40,665 nucleotides of DNA, taken from contig JANMZR010000051.1 of NCBI GenBank assembly GCA_031383555.1, forward strand, positions 1-40,665. Direction: 5' to 3'. Positions 32,338 to 40,590 of the stretch are shown piece by piece. The position numbers were made by a program, and so were the translations under genes. Position 1 is the first letter of the stretch; the number at the start of each line of letters is the position of its first letter. The notes beneath the pieces are model-generated. The model worked only from the letters and a program-made list of their open reading frames with translations. It searched no databases and had not been told where the DNA came from. Source of the stretch: JANMZR01 sp031383555 (lineage in GTDB: Bacteria > Bacteroidota > Bacteroidia > Cytophagales > Spirosomataceae).

Positions 32338-32363
32338 ATTTACCAAATATTTCAAATTCCAAT

Positions 32364-33644
32364 ATGATTCTTGACCGTACCATTGCTCCCGAACAAAAAT
32401 CGTTTCACACCATAGCTATCCCTAAGCTAGATATTGTTACACTAGCCAATGGATGCCCATTGCATATAATAAATACGGCAACACAACCAGTGGTTCGATT
32501 TGAAATATATTTTAACGCTGGCAATAAATTTGAAATTAAAACTGGGCAATCGTTTTTTACAACAAAAATGTTAGGTGAAGGTACCAGCAAGTATGGTTCA
32601 ACTAGTATTGCAGAAAAATTTGCAGTTATTGGCTACTTTTTTGAGCTTTCGCAAGGTGCAGAAAGATCTGTAATTACACTCAACGGCTTAACAAAACACC
32701 TAAGAAAAGCCCTAGAAATAGTATGCGAATTGATTGCTGATTCAATATTTCCTGAAAAAGAAATTGAAAACTTGAAAACTATAAGCAAACAGCAGTTGGC
32801 TGTAAATTTGGAAAAAACATCCTATCTGGCAAGTAAGGCTTTTAAGGAAACTGTATTTGGGCCTAACCATTATGCTGGAAAAAGCATGAGCAAAACTGAT
32901 ATTGAAAATATAGAACAATCAGATTTAATGAGTTTTTATGCTAATTTTTTTAAAAATAAGGCTTTCAAATTATTTGTTTCTGGGCAAATTACTTATAAAG
33001 AAATTGAAATAATTGAAAGTCTATTTGGTGGTTTTTTAGTAGAAGAGACCCCTCAAATAGATGAGAGCAAAATAGATTTCAACTATTATGGAAAACAAAT
33101 AATAATAGAAAAGGAGGGCACTCTGCAGTCATCAATTAGAATTGGAAGTCATTCTATAGATAGACACCATTCAGATTATTTCCCATTGAAAGTGTGCAAC
33201 ACTATATTTGGAGGCTATTTCGGTTCAAGATTAATGAAAAACATTCGAGAAGATAAAGGCTATACCTATGGCATTTCATCAAGCCATCTACCAATTCCCA
33301 AACATGGCTATCTACTTATTGGTACCGATGTTAAGCGTGAATTTACACAAAAAACAATTGATGAAATTTATAAAGAAATAGAAATTTTACAGAAGGAATT
33401 AGTAGGCGACGAAGAATTGGAGGTGGTGAAAAACTTTATTATTGGGGACTTTGCAGGCTCACTCAATACTCCTTTTGATATTGCCGAAAAACATAAAATG
33501 ATAATTTATGAGGGGCTAGGACTTGACTTTTTCGACAAGTTTGTCAATGAAATTTCAAAAATTACTAGCTTAAATGTACAAGAAATGGCAAATAAATACT
33601 TCTTAAAAGACAAGATGATTGAAATTGTTGTGGGAGGTAAATAA
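32364..33644 (+). CDS. M16-family (insulinase-like) protein lacking the zinc motif
   Basis: This 426-residue protein starts at the ATG at 32364 (MILDRTIAPEQKSFHTIAIP). The fold is M16: VTLANGCPLHIINTATQPVV, then FEIYFNAGNKFE, and a C-terminal half with the substrate-contacting string MKNIREDKGYTYGISSS. At the position of the catalytic HxxEH, normally HFLEH, it reads FFTTK (64-68), so zinc binding and proteolysis are not expected. Such inactive members normally pair with an active M16 protein, but none is adjacent. It has no evident signal peptide. Confidence 0.9.
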   Translation: MILDRTIAPEQKSFHTIAIPKLDIVTLANGCPLHIINTATQPVVRFEIYFNAGNKFEIKTGQSFFTTKMLGEGTSKYGSTSIAEKFAVIGYFFELSQGAERSVITLNGLTKHLRKALEIVCELIADSIFPEKEIENLKTISKQQLAVNLEKTSYLASKAFKETVFGPNHYAGKSMSKTDIENIEQSDLMSFYANFFKNKAFKLFVSGQITYKEIEIIESLFGGFLVEETPQIDESKIDFNYYGKQIIIEKEGTLQSSIRIGSHSIDRHHSDYFPLKVCNTIFGGYFGSRLMKNIREDKGYTYGISSSHLPIPKHGYLLIGTDVKREFTQKTIDEIYKEIEILQKELVGDEELEVVKNFIIGDFAGSLNTPFDIAEKHKMIIYEGLGLDFFDKFVNEISKITSLNVQEMANKYFLKDKMIEIVVGGK

Positions 33645-33693
33645 ATTTTAAAAATACTATTTCTTAAATTAACCTTTAAGGTAAATCGTATTT

Positions 33694-34608
33694 CTAAACT
33701 GTAAATTGCGCCAAAGTAGCAAATTCTTGAACACGGTCACGTATTTCGTCCAACGATAAATGCAACATGCGCTCAGTTCCAAATTTTTCAACACAAAATG
33801 AAGCCATTGCCGAGCCATATACAACAGCTCTTTTCATATTGTCAAAGGTAAGGTCATCAGAATGAGCAAGATAGCCAATAAAGCCGCCAACAAAAGTATC
33901 CCCAGCACCCGTTGGATCAAAAACCTCTTCTAAAGGTAATGCTGGGCAATAAAACATTTTTTCACCTTTGAAAAGCAAGGCTCCGTGCTCTCCTTTTTTT
34001 ATAATAAGGGTTTTAGGACCTAATTCTATTATTGTTTTTGCTGCCTTTTTTAAAGAATATTCACCAGAAAGTTGTCTAGCCTCCTCATCATTTATACAAA
34101 GTATATCAATCGATTTTAATACAACCTTCAAATCATCCATAGCAATATCCATCCAAAAATTCATTGTATCCAATACAACTAATTTTGGCCTTTTCACAAG
34201 CCTTTCTATAGCTTTTAATTGAACTTTAGGTGTTAAATTACCCAACATCAAATATTCGCAGTCTTGATAATTAGCAGGAATTACAGGATCAAAATCAGCC
34301 AAAACATTAAGATCAGTAACCAACGTATCCCTGCCGATCATGTTATCTTGGTATCTGCCAGACCAATAAAATGTTTTTCCACCTTCAATAACCTGCATAC
34401 CATCCAAATTAACACCTTTCGAAATTAAGGTATCGGAATACTCCTTTGGAAAGTCATCCCCAACTACAGCAACAACATTAATTTTCTTCGTAAAATAAGA
34501 AGCAGAAAGGCTAATATAAGTGCATGAGCCCCCAATAATCTTATCAGTTTTACCGAAGGGCGTTTCTATGGCATCAAAAGCCATGGTTCCAATTGCTAAT
34601 AAACTCAT
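33694..34608 (-). CDS. PfkB-family carbohydrate or nucleoside kinase
   Basis: This 304-residue kinase has an N-terminal GGSCTYISLSAS segment typical of substrate-lid binding. The C-terminal signature DPTGAGDTFVGGF (231-243) holds the catalytic base Asp237 and the anion hole. LVVLDTMNFWMDIAMDDL and LCINDEEARQLSGE mark the central part. The FWM region is not typical of ribokinase, and the substrate is unclear; this branch is widespread in bacteria without a settled assignment. It is cytoplasmic and converges on the M16 gene across 49 bases. Confidence 0.9.
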   Translation of the reverse strand: MSLLAIGTMAFDAIETPFGKTDKIIGGSCTYISLSASYFTKKINVVAVVGDDFPKEYSDTLISKGVNLDGMQVIEGGKTFYWSGRYQDNMIGRDTLVTDLNVLADFDPVIPANYQDCEYLMLGNLTPKVQLKAIERLVKRPKLVVLDTMNFWMDIAMDDLKVVLKSIDILCINDEEARQLSGEYSLKKAAKTIIELGPKTLIIKKGEHGALLFKGEKMFYCPALPLEEVFDPTGAGDTFVGGFIGYLAHSDDLTFDNMKRAVVYGSAMASFCVEKFGTERMLHLSLDEIRDRVQEFATLAQFTV

Positions 34609-34923
34609 TTTTAAATTATAAAAAGTAAAAAAAACTTTGTATTAATTTTTACAATTAATTAAAGTAATAATTCGAATGAAAAAATCCGAAACCCAAATTA
34701 AATCGATTACAAATATACAAATATTAGTAATTTAAATATTTAAAATACCGAGCCATTATGTTAAAACTAGCATTATTGCTTAAATTTGCCTTAAATACCT
34801 TGTTTCTTCGATGAAAATACATTTGTATTATTTATATTTTGCCCTAAAATATCAATACTAAATGTATTTTTGATTGACAAAATTCTTAAAATTTAACCTT
34901 TAATAAATTCATATATAGCATAA
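34609..34923. other. 315-base AT-rich gap between pfkB-like and cysS
   Basis: No gene is seen. Two perfect -7 boxes face cysS: TAAATTTG at 34781-34788 and TACATTTG at 34818-34825, the latter with TTG at 34800-34802 (15-base spacer). On the reverse strand TATATTTG (34710-34717) faces the kinase gene. These are plausible divergent promoters with long leaders; no hairpin stands out. Confidence 0.4.
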
Positions 34924-36417
34924 ATGCAAAGTTCACTTAAATTATACAATACACTCTCAAAACAAAAAGAACCATTTTTGCCCATCAATCCGCCTTATGT
35001 GGGTATGTATGTTTGTGGCCCCACGGTGTATAATTATGTGCATTTGGGCAATGTACGTACTTTTATGACCTTTGATATATTGTATCGCTATTTACTACAT
35101 TTGGGCTTTAAGGTGCGTTATGTACGTAATATTACTGATGTTGGGCACCTGGTTGGTGATGGTGATGAAGGTGAGGATAAAATTGGGAAAATGGCCAAAC
35201 TTGAAAAGCTTGAGCCCATGGAAATCGTACAGCGATACACAAACGACTTTCATGAAATATTACAAAAATTTAATTTTTTATCGCCAAGTATAGAGCCCTC
35301 AGCAACGGGCCATATAGTTGAGCAAATAGAAGCTGTAAAAGCACTCATTGAAAAGCAACTAGCTTACGAATCCAACGGATCCGTTTATTTTGATATTGAA
35401 AAATACAATATTGAAGGTGGCGATTATGGTAAGCTTTCAGGTCGTATACTGGATGATCTTTTAAACGAAACTCGTGACCTTGAAGGAGTTGGAGAGAAAC
35501 GCAATCCATTGGATTTCTCCATTTGGAAAAAAGCCAATCCAGAGCATATTATGCGATGGCCATCACCTTGGAGTGATGGCTTTCCTGGTTGGCATTTAGA
35601 ATGTACTTGCATGAGCATCAAATACTTAGGTGCCAGTTTTGACATACATGGTGGCGGTATGGACCTGAAATTTCCTCATCATGAATGTGAAATTGCTCAG
35701 GCAAAAGGGTTGCAAGGCTTGGCGCCTGTTAAGTATTGGATGCACTCAAATATGCTCACGGTCAATGGGCAAAAAATGAGTAAATCATTGGGTAATTCTT
35801 TTCTGCCGTCAGAATTATTTGCAGGCAATCACCCGCTTTTGGAGCAGCCTTATAGCCCAATGACCACCCGATTCTTTATTTTGCAAGCACAATACCGAAG
35901 TACACTGGACTTTTCAAACGATGCTCTAAAAGCTGCTCAAAAAGGATACATTAGGTTAATAAATGGCTTGCGAATTATCAAAAAAATACAATATTTTCAT
36001 GAAGAGGGTATAGAACCAAAAGTTGATTTGCAAAATGAAATTCAAAAATCAATTGATGCAAGCTATGACGCTATCAATGACGATTTAAATACGGCGGTGG
36101 CCATTGCCCAGTTATTTAATTTATTGAAAACAATCAATCAACTTTATTCTGGTCAACTTAAGTTTGCCGAAATAGGAGAAGAGTCATTTGAGAAGCTAAA
36201 AAACCATTTTATCAATTTTCTTGAAAATATATTAGGCTTAAAAGAAGAAATAAATAATAATGTAGAAGAGATGGCCAATAGTATGCTAGAGCTTTATTCG
36301 GACTTTAAGGAAAATAAACAGTATGACAAAGTTGATAAAATCAGAGCCTATTTCAAAGCTAATAAGCTTGTTATTAAAGACATGAAAACAAAAATTGATT
36401 GGGCTTACGAGGAATAA
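34924..36417 (+). CDS. cysS: cysteinyl-tRNA synthetase
   Basis: This 497-residue class I synthetase has CGPTVYNYVHLGNVRTF with the HLGN form of the HIGH motif and a zinc-binding cysteine. WHLECTCMSIKYLG and FDIHGGGMDLKFPHHECE supply the remaining zinc ligands and active site, and GQKMSKSLGN is the KMSKS loop. The C-terminal DALR-type helical domain is present. Length is slightly above the usual 460-490. It heads a probable operon with trmN6 (33-base gap) and a glycosyltransferase (2-base gap). Confidence 0.97.
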   Translation: MQSSLKLYNTLSKQKEPFLPINPPYVGMYVCGPTVYNYVHLGNVRTFMTFDILYRYLLHLGFKVRYVRNITDVGHLVGDGDEGEDKIGKMAKLEKLEPMEIVQRYTNDFHEILQKFNFLSPSIEPSATGHIVEQIEAVKALIEKQLAYESNGSVYFDIEKYNIEGGDYGKLSGRILDDLLNETRDLEGVGEKRNPLDFSIWKKANPEHIMRWPSPWSDGFPGWHLECTCMSIKYLGASFDIHGGGMDLKFPHHECEIAQAKGLQGLAPVKYWMHSNMLTVNGQKMSKSLGNSFLPSELFAGNHPLLEQPYSPMTTRFFILQAQYRSTLDFSNDALKAAQKGYIRLINGLRIIKKIQYFHEEGIEPKVDLQNEIQKSIDASYDAINDDLNTAVAIAQLFNLLKTINQLYSGQLKFAEIGEESFEKLKNHFINFLENILGLKEEINNNVEEMANSMLELYSDFKENKQYDKVDKIRAYFKANKLVIKDMKTKIDWAYEE

Positions 36418-36450
36418 TTAATATATTACTTTTTCCTAATTTTAAAGAAA

Positions 36451-37161
36451 ATGCCAGAAAGTCATTTCCATTGTAAACAATTTTCAGTGCGACATGACAC
36501 TGCCCATCTGAAGGTAACCACAGAAGCACTTATTTTGGGAGGTTTTGTGGCGGATGCTTTTAATACTTGCAAAACTGCTTTGGATATTGGCACGGGCACT
36601 GGCTTATTAGCATTAATGTTGACTCAAAAGTCTAAAGCAAAAATTGATGCTGTTGAAATAGATGAACCTACCTTTAATTTGGCTTTCAAAAATATAGAAA
36701 ATTCAGTTTTTTCAAATAAAATAGTTATCCATCATTGTTCAATTCAAAATTTTACTAAAAAAAACAAATTTGAGCTCATTTTTAGTAATCCGTCTTTTTT
36801 TCAAAACCACTTAAAAAGTAGCCAATCCGCAAAAAACACTGCTTTGCATAATGATTCTCTGCCTTTTACGGAATTGTCTGAAGCCGTTTATAAATATTTG
36901 AGGAAAAATGGAAACTTCGTTGTACTATTACCAGCACATGAGCTAAGACTACTTGAAACCCAACTTTTAAGCTTTGGCATCAAAAAAAAGGCAGAATTAC
37001 GCATACATCCGTCTCAAAACTCGAAAGTTTTAAGAATAATTGCGACCTTTGCATATAAAACAATAGAAAACCGTTCGAAAGACTTTTTTATAAAAAATCA
37101 TGAAAACGAATATTCAAATCAATTTAAAGATTTGCTTAAAGATTATTACCTGATATTTTAA
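36451..37161 (+). CDS. tRNA1(Val) A37 N6-methyltransferase-like protein (YfiC/TrmN6 family)
   Basis: This 236-residue AdoMet-dependent methyltransferase has motif I DIGTGTGLLALML at 45-57 and the acidic motif VEIDE near 68-72. The N-terminal FHCKQFSVRHDTAHLKVTTE matches YfiC-type proteins that methylate A37 of tRNA1-Val. Motif IV is FSNPSFF (112-117 region), where the family normally has NPPY or NPPF, so the second proline is serine. It is sandwiched between cysS and the glycosyltransferase. If the substitution blocks catalysis, it may be inactive; this is uncertain. Confidence 0.82.
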   Translation: MPESHFHCKQFSVRHDTAHLKVTTEALILGGFVADAFNTCKTALDIGTGTGLLALMLTQKSKAKIDAVEIDEPTFNLAFKNIENSVFSNKIVIHHCSIQNFTKKNKFELIFSNPSFFQNHLKSSQSAKNTALHNDSLPFTELSEAVYKYLRKNGNFVVLLPAHELRLLETQLLSFGIKKKAELRIHPSQNSKVLRIIATFAYKTIENRSKDFFIKNHENEYSNQFKDLLKDYYLIF

Positions 37162-37163
37162 TT

Positions 37164-38120
37164 ATGGCTTTAGATATTTCAGTAGTAATACCACTATACA
37201 ATGAAGAGGAATCACTGCCCGAGTTATGTGCTTGGATATCAAAGGTTATGATTGAAAATTCTTTCAACTTCGAGGTTATTTTAATTGACGATGGTAGCCG
37301 TGACGATTCTTGGAAGGTTATTCACGAAATTTCGAAGAAGAATCCTTCATTCAAAGCCATCAAATTTTCAAGAAATTATGGCAAGTCTGCAGCATTGCAT
37401 ACTGGCTTTCAGGCAGCTGAAGGTAAAATTGTAATTACAATGGATGCTGACCTTCAGGATAGCCCCGATGAAATACCGAAATTATACAAAATGATTACGG
37501 AGGGCGATTTAGACATAGTTTCGGGCTGGAAGAAAAAGCGCCATGATCCTATTTCAAAAACTATACCCACAAAACTATATAATGCTGTAACTCGGTGGGC
37601 ATCAGGCGTGAAACTTAATGACTTTAACTGTGGGCTGAAAGCCTATAAGCTCGAGGTGGTAAAAACTATTCGCTTATATGGTGATATGCACAGGTATATC
37701 CCCGTAATTGCCAAATGGAATGGTTTTGATAAAATTAGTGAAAAGGTAGTTGAGCATCAGTCTAGAAAATATGGTACAACCAAATTTGGTTTGCTCCGCT
37801 TTTTAGGCTTTTTAGACTTACTTTCCATCACTTTTGTTCATAAATTTGGCAAGCGGCCCATCTATTTTTTTGGTAGCTTTGGCGTTTTAGCATTTTTCAA
37901 TGGAACAATAATGACGCTCTGGCTTATTGCAATGAAAATATATAAAATATGGACAAATGAGACCTATCGAAACCTTACCGATAACCCTACATTTTTTATA
38001 GCGCTAACCGTAATTATTATAGGAGTTCAAATGTTTTTAGCAGGCTTTGTAGGAGAATTACTTACCACAAATTCAGAAAGAACAACCGACTACCAAATAA
38101 AAGAGAAAATTGGGCTTTGA
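37164..38120 (+). CDS. GT2 glycosyltransferase of the DPM1/GtrB type
   Basis: This 318-residue enzyme transfers a sugar from a nucleotide donor to polyprenyl phosphate at the cytoplasmic face. The GT-A domain has VVIPLYNEEESLPEL, LIDDGSRDDSW, KFSRNYGKSAALHTGF and the metal-binding DAD at 94-96 in ITMDADLQD. Two C-terminal transmembrane helices (about 233-258 and 273-297) anchor it, as in GtrB and ArnC-like enzymes. The sugar is unknown. It begins two bases after the methyltransferase stop. A GtrA-type flippase candidate is encoded 11 kb away. Confidence 0.93.
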   Translation: MALDISVVIPLYNEEESLPELCAWISKVMIENSFNFEVILIDDGSRDDSWKVIHEISKKNPSFKAIKFSRNYGKSAALHTGFQAAEGKIVITMDADLQDSPDEIPKLYKMITEGDLDIVSGWKKKRHDPISKTIPTKLYNAVTRWASGVKLNDFNCGLKAYKLEVVKTIRLYGDMHRYIPVIAKWNGFDKISEKVVEHQSRKYGTTKFGLLRFLGFLDLLSITFVHKFGKRPIYFFGSFGVLAFFNGTIMTLWLIAMKIYKIWTNETYRNLTDNPTFFIALTVIIIGVQMFLAGFVGELLTTNSERTTDYQIKEKIGL

Positions 38121-38180
38121 AAATTTAACGATTTTGATCGGGCGGCAAACCGCTTTCGAAATACAATTTTCCTTTTTACT

Positions 38181-38214
38181 GAAAACCTTTTTGCAAAAAC
38201 TTAGTGAGGTTTTC
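38181..38214. repeat. inverted repeat GAAAACCT/AGGTTTTC with internal palindrome
   Basis: An 8-bp perfect inverted repeat (38181-38188, 38207-38214) encloses the palindrome TTTTTGCAAAAA (38188-38199). It has no T run, so it is not a standard terminator. It lies between the glycosyltransferase and ppa. Confidence 0.55.
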
Positions 38215-38217
38215 AAA

Positions 38218-38245
38218 CATCTAATATCTAAAATCTAACATCTAG
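38218..38245 (+). repeat. four-unit YATCTAA-type heptamer repeat before ppa
   Basis: The units catctaa, tatctaa, aatctaa and catctag run up to four bases before the ppa start codon. This is the same repeat as the nine units before the RRM gene at 2589-2651. Confidence 0.85.
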
Positions 38246-38249
38246 ATCA

Positions 38250-38867
38250 ATGAAACATCAAGTACATAAATCGCATCCATGGCATGGCATCCCAATCGGA
38301 GCCGATGCACCAAATACCGTAACGGCTTTTATTGAAATTGTTCCAACTGACACTGTGAAGTACGAAATTGATAAAGAATCGGGCTATTTGAAAATAGATA
38401 GGCCACAAAAGTTTTCAAACCTAATTCCAGCTTTATATGGCTTTATTCCACAAACCTATTGCGGAGAAGCCACAGCAGAACTTTCACGTCAAAAATCGGG
38501 CAAAAAGATAGAAAAAGGCGATGGAGACCCACTTGATCTTTGCGTACTTTGTGAAAAAACAATCACACATGGCGATATACTCTGCCAGGCAATACCAATT
38601 GGTGGTTTTCGATTGATAGACAAAGGTGAAGCCGACGACAAAATAATAGCCGTATTGAAAAATGACCCTATATATGGTAGCTTAAAAGACATTTCAGAAT
38701 GCCCCCCTCCTATTTTAGAGCGATTGCGGCATTATTTCCTAACTTACAAAAACATTCCGGGCGAGTCGACAGCCATTTGTGAAATTGACGAAGTATATGG
38801 AGTAGAAATGGCCCATGAAGTAATTAAAGCCAGTCGGGAGGACTATAAGGAATTGATTTTAGGCTGA
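38250..38867 (+). CDS. ppa: family I inorganic pyrophosphatase
   Basis: This 205-residue enzyme hydrolyses pyrophosphate and pulls biosynthetic reactions forward. The N-terminal HPWHGIPIGADAP is a form I associate with Bacteroidota. The active-site signature is DGDPLDLCVLCE, where the aspartates bind magnesium. YGFIPQTYCGE and the later DDKIIAVLKNDPIYG supply the remaining contacts. It is cytoplasmic. The heptamer repeat occupies its leader. The gene upstream is on the same strand but separated by 129 bases with an inverted repeat. Confidence 0.95.
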   Translation: MKHQVHKSHPWHGIPIGADAPNTVTAFIEIVPTDTVKYEIDKESGYLKIDRPQKFSNLIPALYGFIPQTYCGEATAELSRQKSGKKIEKGDGDPLDLCVLCEKTITHGDILCQAIPIGGFRLIDKGEADDKIIAVLKNDPIYGSLKDISECPPPILERLRHYFLTYKNIPGESTAICEIDEVYGVEMAHEVIKASREDYKELILG

Positions 38868-38888
38868 AATTCAAAAAATTAACCAAGA

Positions 38889-38921
38889 ATTAAATCTTTG
38901 TATTTCTTCGTGCCTATGTGG
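38889..38921 (-). repeat. second copy of the CCACAWAGGCA dispersed repeat
   Basis: Read on the reverse strand: CCACATAGGCA, 11 bases, then CAAAGATTTAAT. The same two blocks appear before nuoN at 24250-24280 with a seven-base spacer. Confidence 0.55.
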
Positions 38922-38934
38922 TTTATAAATCAAT

Positions 38935-38942
38935 TATCTTTG
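38935..38942 (+). promoter_or_regulatory. candidate -7 element for the RiPP-like module
   Basis: TATCTTTG matches TAnnTTTG exactly, 16 bases before the PqqD-like start codon. No TTG is at the expected -33 position. Confidence 0.45.
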
Positions 38943-38958
38943 TGTAAAAATTAAAAAC

Positions 38959-39234
38959 ATGACTTACCAAAATACCGACATAATAAAATTATCAGACAAT
39001 GTACTTTCATCACAACTAGGAGATGAATCAGTAATATTGGACCACAAGCATGGCCTATACTTTGGTTTAGAGGGTGTTGGCTCCTTTGTTTGGGAAAAAA
39101 TCCAAGAAAAAGAAATGACAGTAGCCGAAATTAAGGAAGCGGTTTTGGAGGTGTTTGATACTGACGAAGCAACAGCCTCCGCCGATTTGGACGATTTATT
39201 GGCTCAATTGAAAGAAGAGCAATTAATATTATAA
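38959..39234 (+). CDS. PqqD-family RiPP recognition protein (B1-like)
   Basis: This 91-residue protein matches the PqqD fold: three strands in the first half (SSQLGDESVILDHKHGLYFG), then LEGVGSFVWEKIQE and two helices (TVAEIKEAVLEVF, ASADLDDLLAQLKEEQLI). Such domains bind the leader peptide of ribosomally made peptides; in lasso peptide pathways this is the B1 protein. It is followed after 15 bases by a B2-like gene, which supports that reading. No precursor gene was found in the adjoining gaps. Confidence 0.85.
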   Translation: MTYQNTDIIKLSDNVLSSQLGDESVILDHKHGLYFGLEGVGSFVWEKIQEKEMTVAEIKEAVLEVFDTDEATASADLDDLLAQLKEEQLIL

Positions 39235-39249
39235 TCAATCGCCAGTTAA

Positions 39250-39681
39250 ATGATTAAAAATATCAAAAAACTGGCTGTCTTATCAATCCATGAAATTTAT
39301 TTATTAATTATAGCTTTTCTGTTTCTATTTACGTTTAAGCTTTTTATCAAAATTTTGCCTTTTAATTTTTTACAGAAAAAATTTCAAAAATGGGTGAAAT
39401 CTGAGAATACAGAGGACTGTAGCGAACTAGAAATAAAATATAAAGCACTAGCCATTAATAGAATAAGTTATGCCTTCCCGTTTTTAGGATTTACCTGCTT
39501 ACCCAAAGCCTTGGCAATGAAATACTGGTTGAGAACCTATAAACATATCGCATTAAATTTTGGAGTTCAGAAAGACATTAACAATAATTTTGTGGCCCAT
39601 GCTTGGATTACCCAATCAAATAAAACTATTTTAGGTGACGACCCTTCCATTAACTATAAAAGCATTTGGGTTTGGGAGTGA
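39250..39681 (+). CDS. lasso-peptide-B2-like transglutaminase-fold protease
   Basis: This 143-residue protein of the McjB/B2 type cleaves the leader of lasso precursors. A hydrophobic N-terminal helix (about 17-38) precedes the papain-like domain. The triad is visible as Cys83 (GFTCLPKALAMKYWL), His117 (VAHAWI) and Asp130 or Asp131 (LGDDPS). The length fits a stand-alone B2 whose recognition domain is the separate PqqD-like protein upstream. It could instead act on another RiPP or serve a non-lasso pathway. Spacing to neighbours is 15 and 18 bases, so it is an operon. Confidence 0.85.
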   Translation: MIKNIKKLAVLSIHEIYLLIIAFLFLFTFKLFIKILPFNFLQKKFQKWVKSENTEDCSELEIKYKALAINRISYAFPFLGFTCLPKALAMKYWLRTYKHIALNFGVQKDINNNFVAHAWITQSNKTILGDDPSINYKSIWVWE

Positions 39682-39699
39682 GAACTTTGATTAAAAGGA

Positions 39700-40590
39700 A
39701 TGGAAAATAACAACGAAAAATTCTATTTTAAGGCATTTGGGCTCAATATTCAATCTCCAATTCCTGTGCGTGGTTTGATTTCGATTGAAAAAATTGACAA
39801 TCCTGATATCATAGTTTTATTTAAGAAAATTGAAACTTATCCCGAACTTAAAATTACTAAAGTTAATCGAAAAGGCCTTACCGCTACTTTCGGCATGTTT
39901 AATAACGATACAAACGATGCTTACATGGTTTGGGAAAACCAAATTAATTTCCGGTTAATTGATGGCAAAACCATGATTGTGGATAGCCTAGAAACAGATT
40001 TAGATTTCCTTAGCCTTTTCATTGTTTCAGAGCCATTAGGAATCCTTCTATTTCAAAGAGGTGATATATTACTACATGCATCTGCAATAAAACTACCTAA
40101 TGGCGATGGCATCGTATTTATGGGCGAGCCAGGTGCAGGCAAAAGCACAACTGCCGCAGCGTTCGTAAAAGCAGGCTGCAAAATTATATCTGACGACCTT
40201 GTTGCCATAAGAATAATCGATAATACACCCTTTTTAGTGCCCTCATTCCCACAAATAAAGCTTTGGAAAAAGTCAGTTGAGGGTTTGGGGTATTCTTATG
40301 ATGAGGTGAAAAGGATAGTTGAGGGAGTGGATAAGTATGCTTTCGAAAATAGAAATTTTTTTGAAAATACACCTATTTTACTTTCAAAAATATATATTTT
40401 AGGGGACGAGGCGGGTGGAAACTTAAATACTATTTATACTCCAATTGAAATTTTAAAATATCATGCATTACCACATCAAATATTTGAAGTAGCAAGCTCA
40501 TTAAAAAATTATCATCAGAAAAGTACAGTAATTGGTGAAAAAGTTCAAATCATAAAAAAGTGCCTGATGAATTTAAATATCTTTTTTTAA
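39700..40590 (+). CDS. HPr-kinase-like protein of the RiPP-associated type
   Basis: This 296-residue protein has a P-loop GEPGAGKST at 142-150 preceded by LLHASAI (His126), and followed by ISDDLVAI (Asp165, Asp166), the order seen in HPr kinase/phosphorylase C-terminal domains. The N-terminal 110 residues differ from true HprK. Homologues occur in lasso peptide clusters, where a kinase of this type phosphorylates a precursor serine (paeninodin). No HPr gene is nearby. It is the last gene of the operon. Its stop overlaps the stop of a reverse-strand frame in TTAA. Confidence 0.82.
   Translation: MENNNEKFYFKAFGLNIQSPIPVRGLISIEKIDNPDIIVLFKKIETYPELKITKVNRKGLTATFGMFNNDTNDAYMVWENQINFRLIDGKTMIVDSLETDLDFLSLFIVSEPLGILLFQRGDILLHASAIKLPNGDGIVFMGEPGAGKSTTAAAFVKAGCKIISDDLVAIRIIDNTPFLVPSFPQIKLWKKSVEGLGYSYDEVKRIVEGVDKYAFENRNFFENTPILLSKIYILGDEAGGNLNTIYTPIEILKYHALPHQIFEVASSLKNYHQKSTVIGEKVQIIKKCLMNLNIFF

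Noticed and set aside
32310..32363. TTG-initiated N-terminal extension of the M16-like protein
   Set aside because: It would be encoded by the porV terminator hairpin; the ATG at 32364 gives a normal N-terminus.
38142..38153. GCGG-CAAA-CCGC mini-hairpin after the glycosyltransferase as a terminator
   Set aside because: The stem is only four base pairs and is followed by TTTCG, without a T run.
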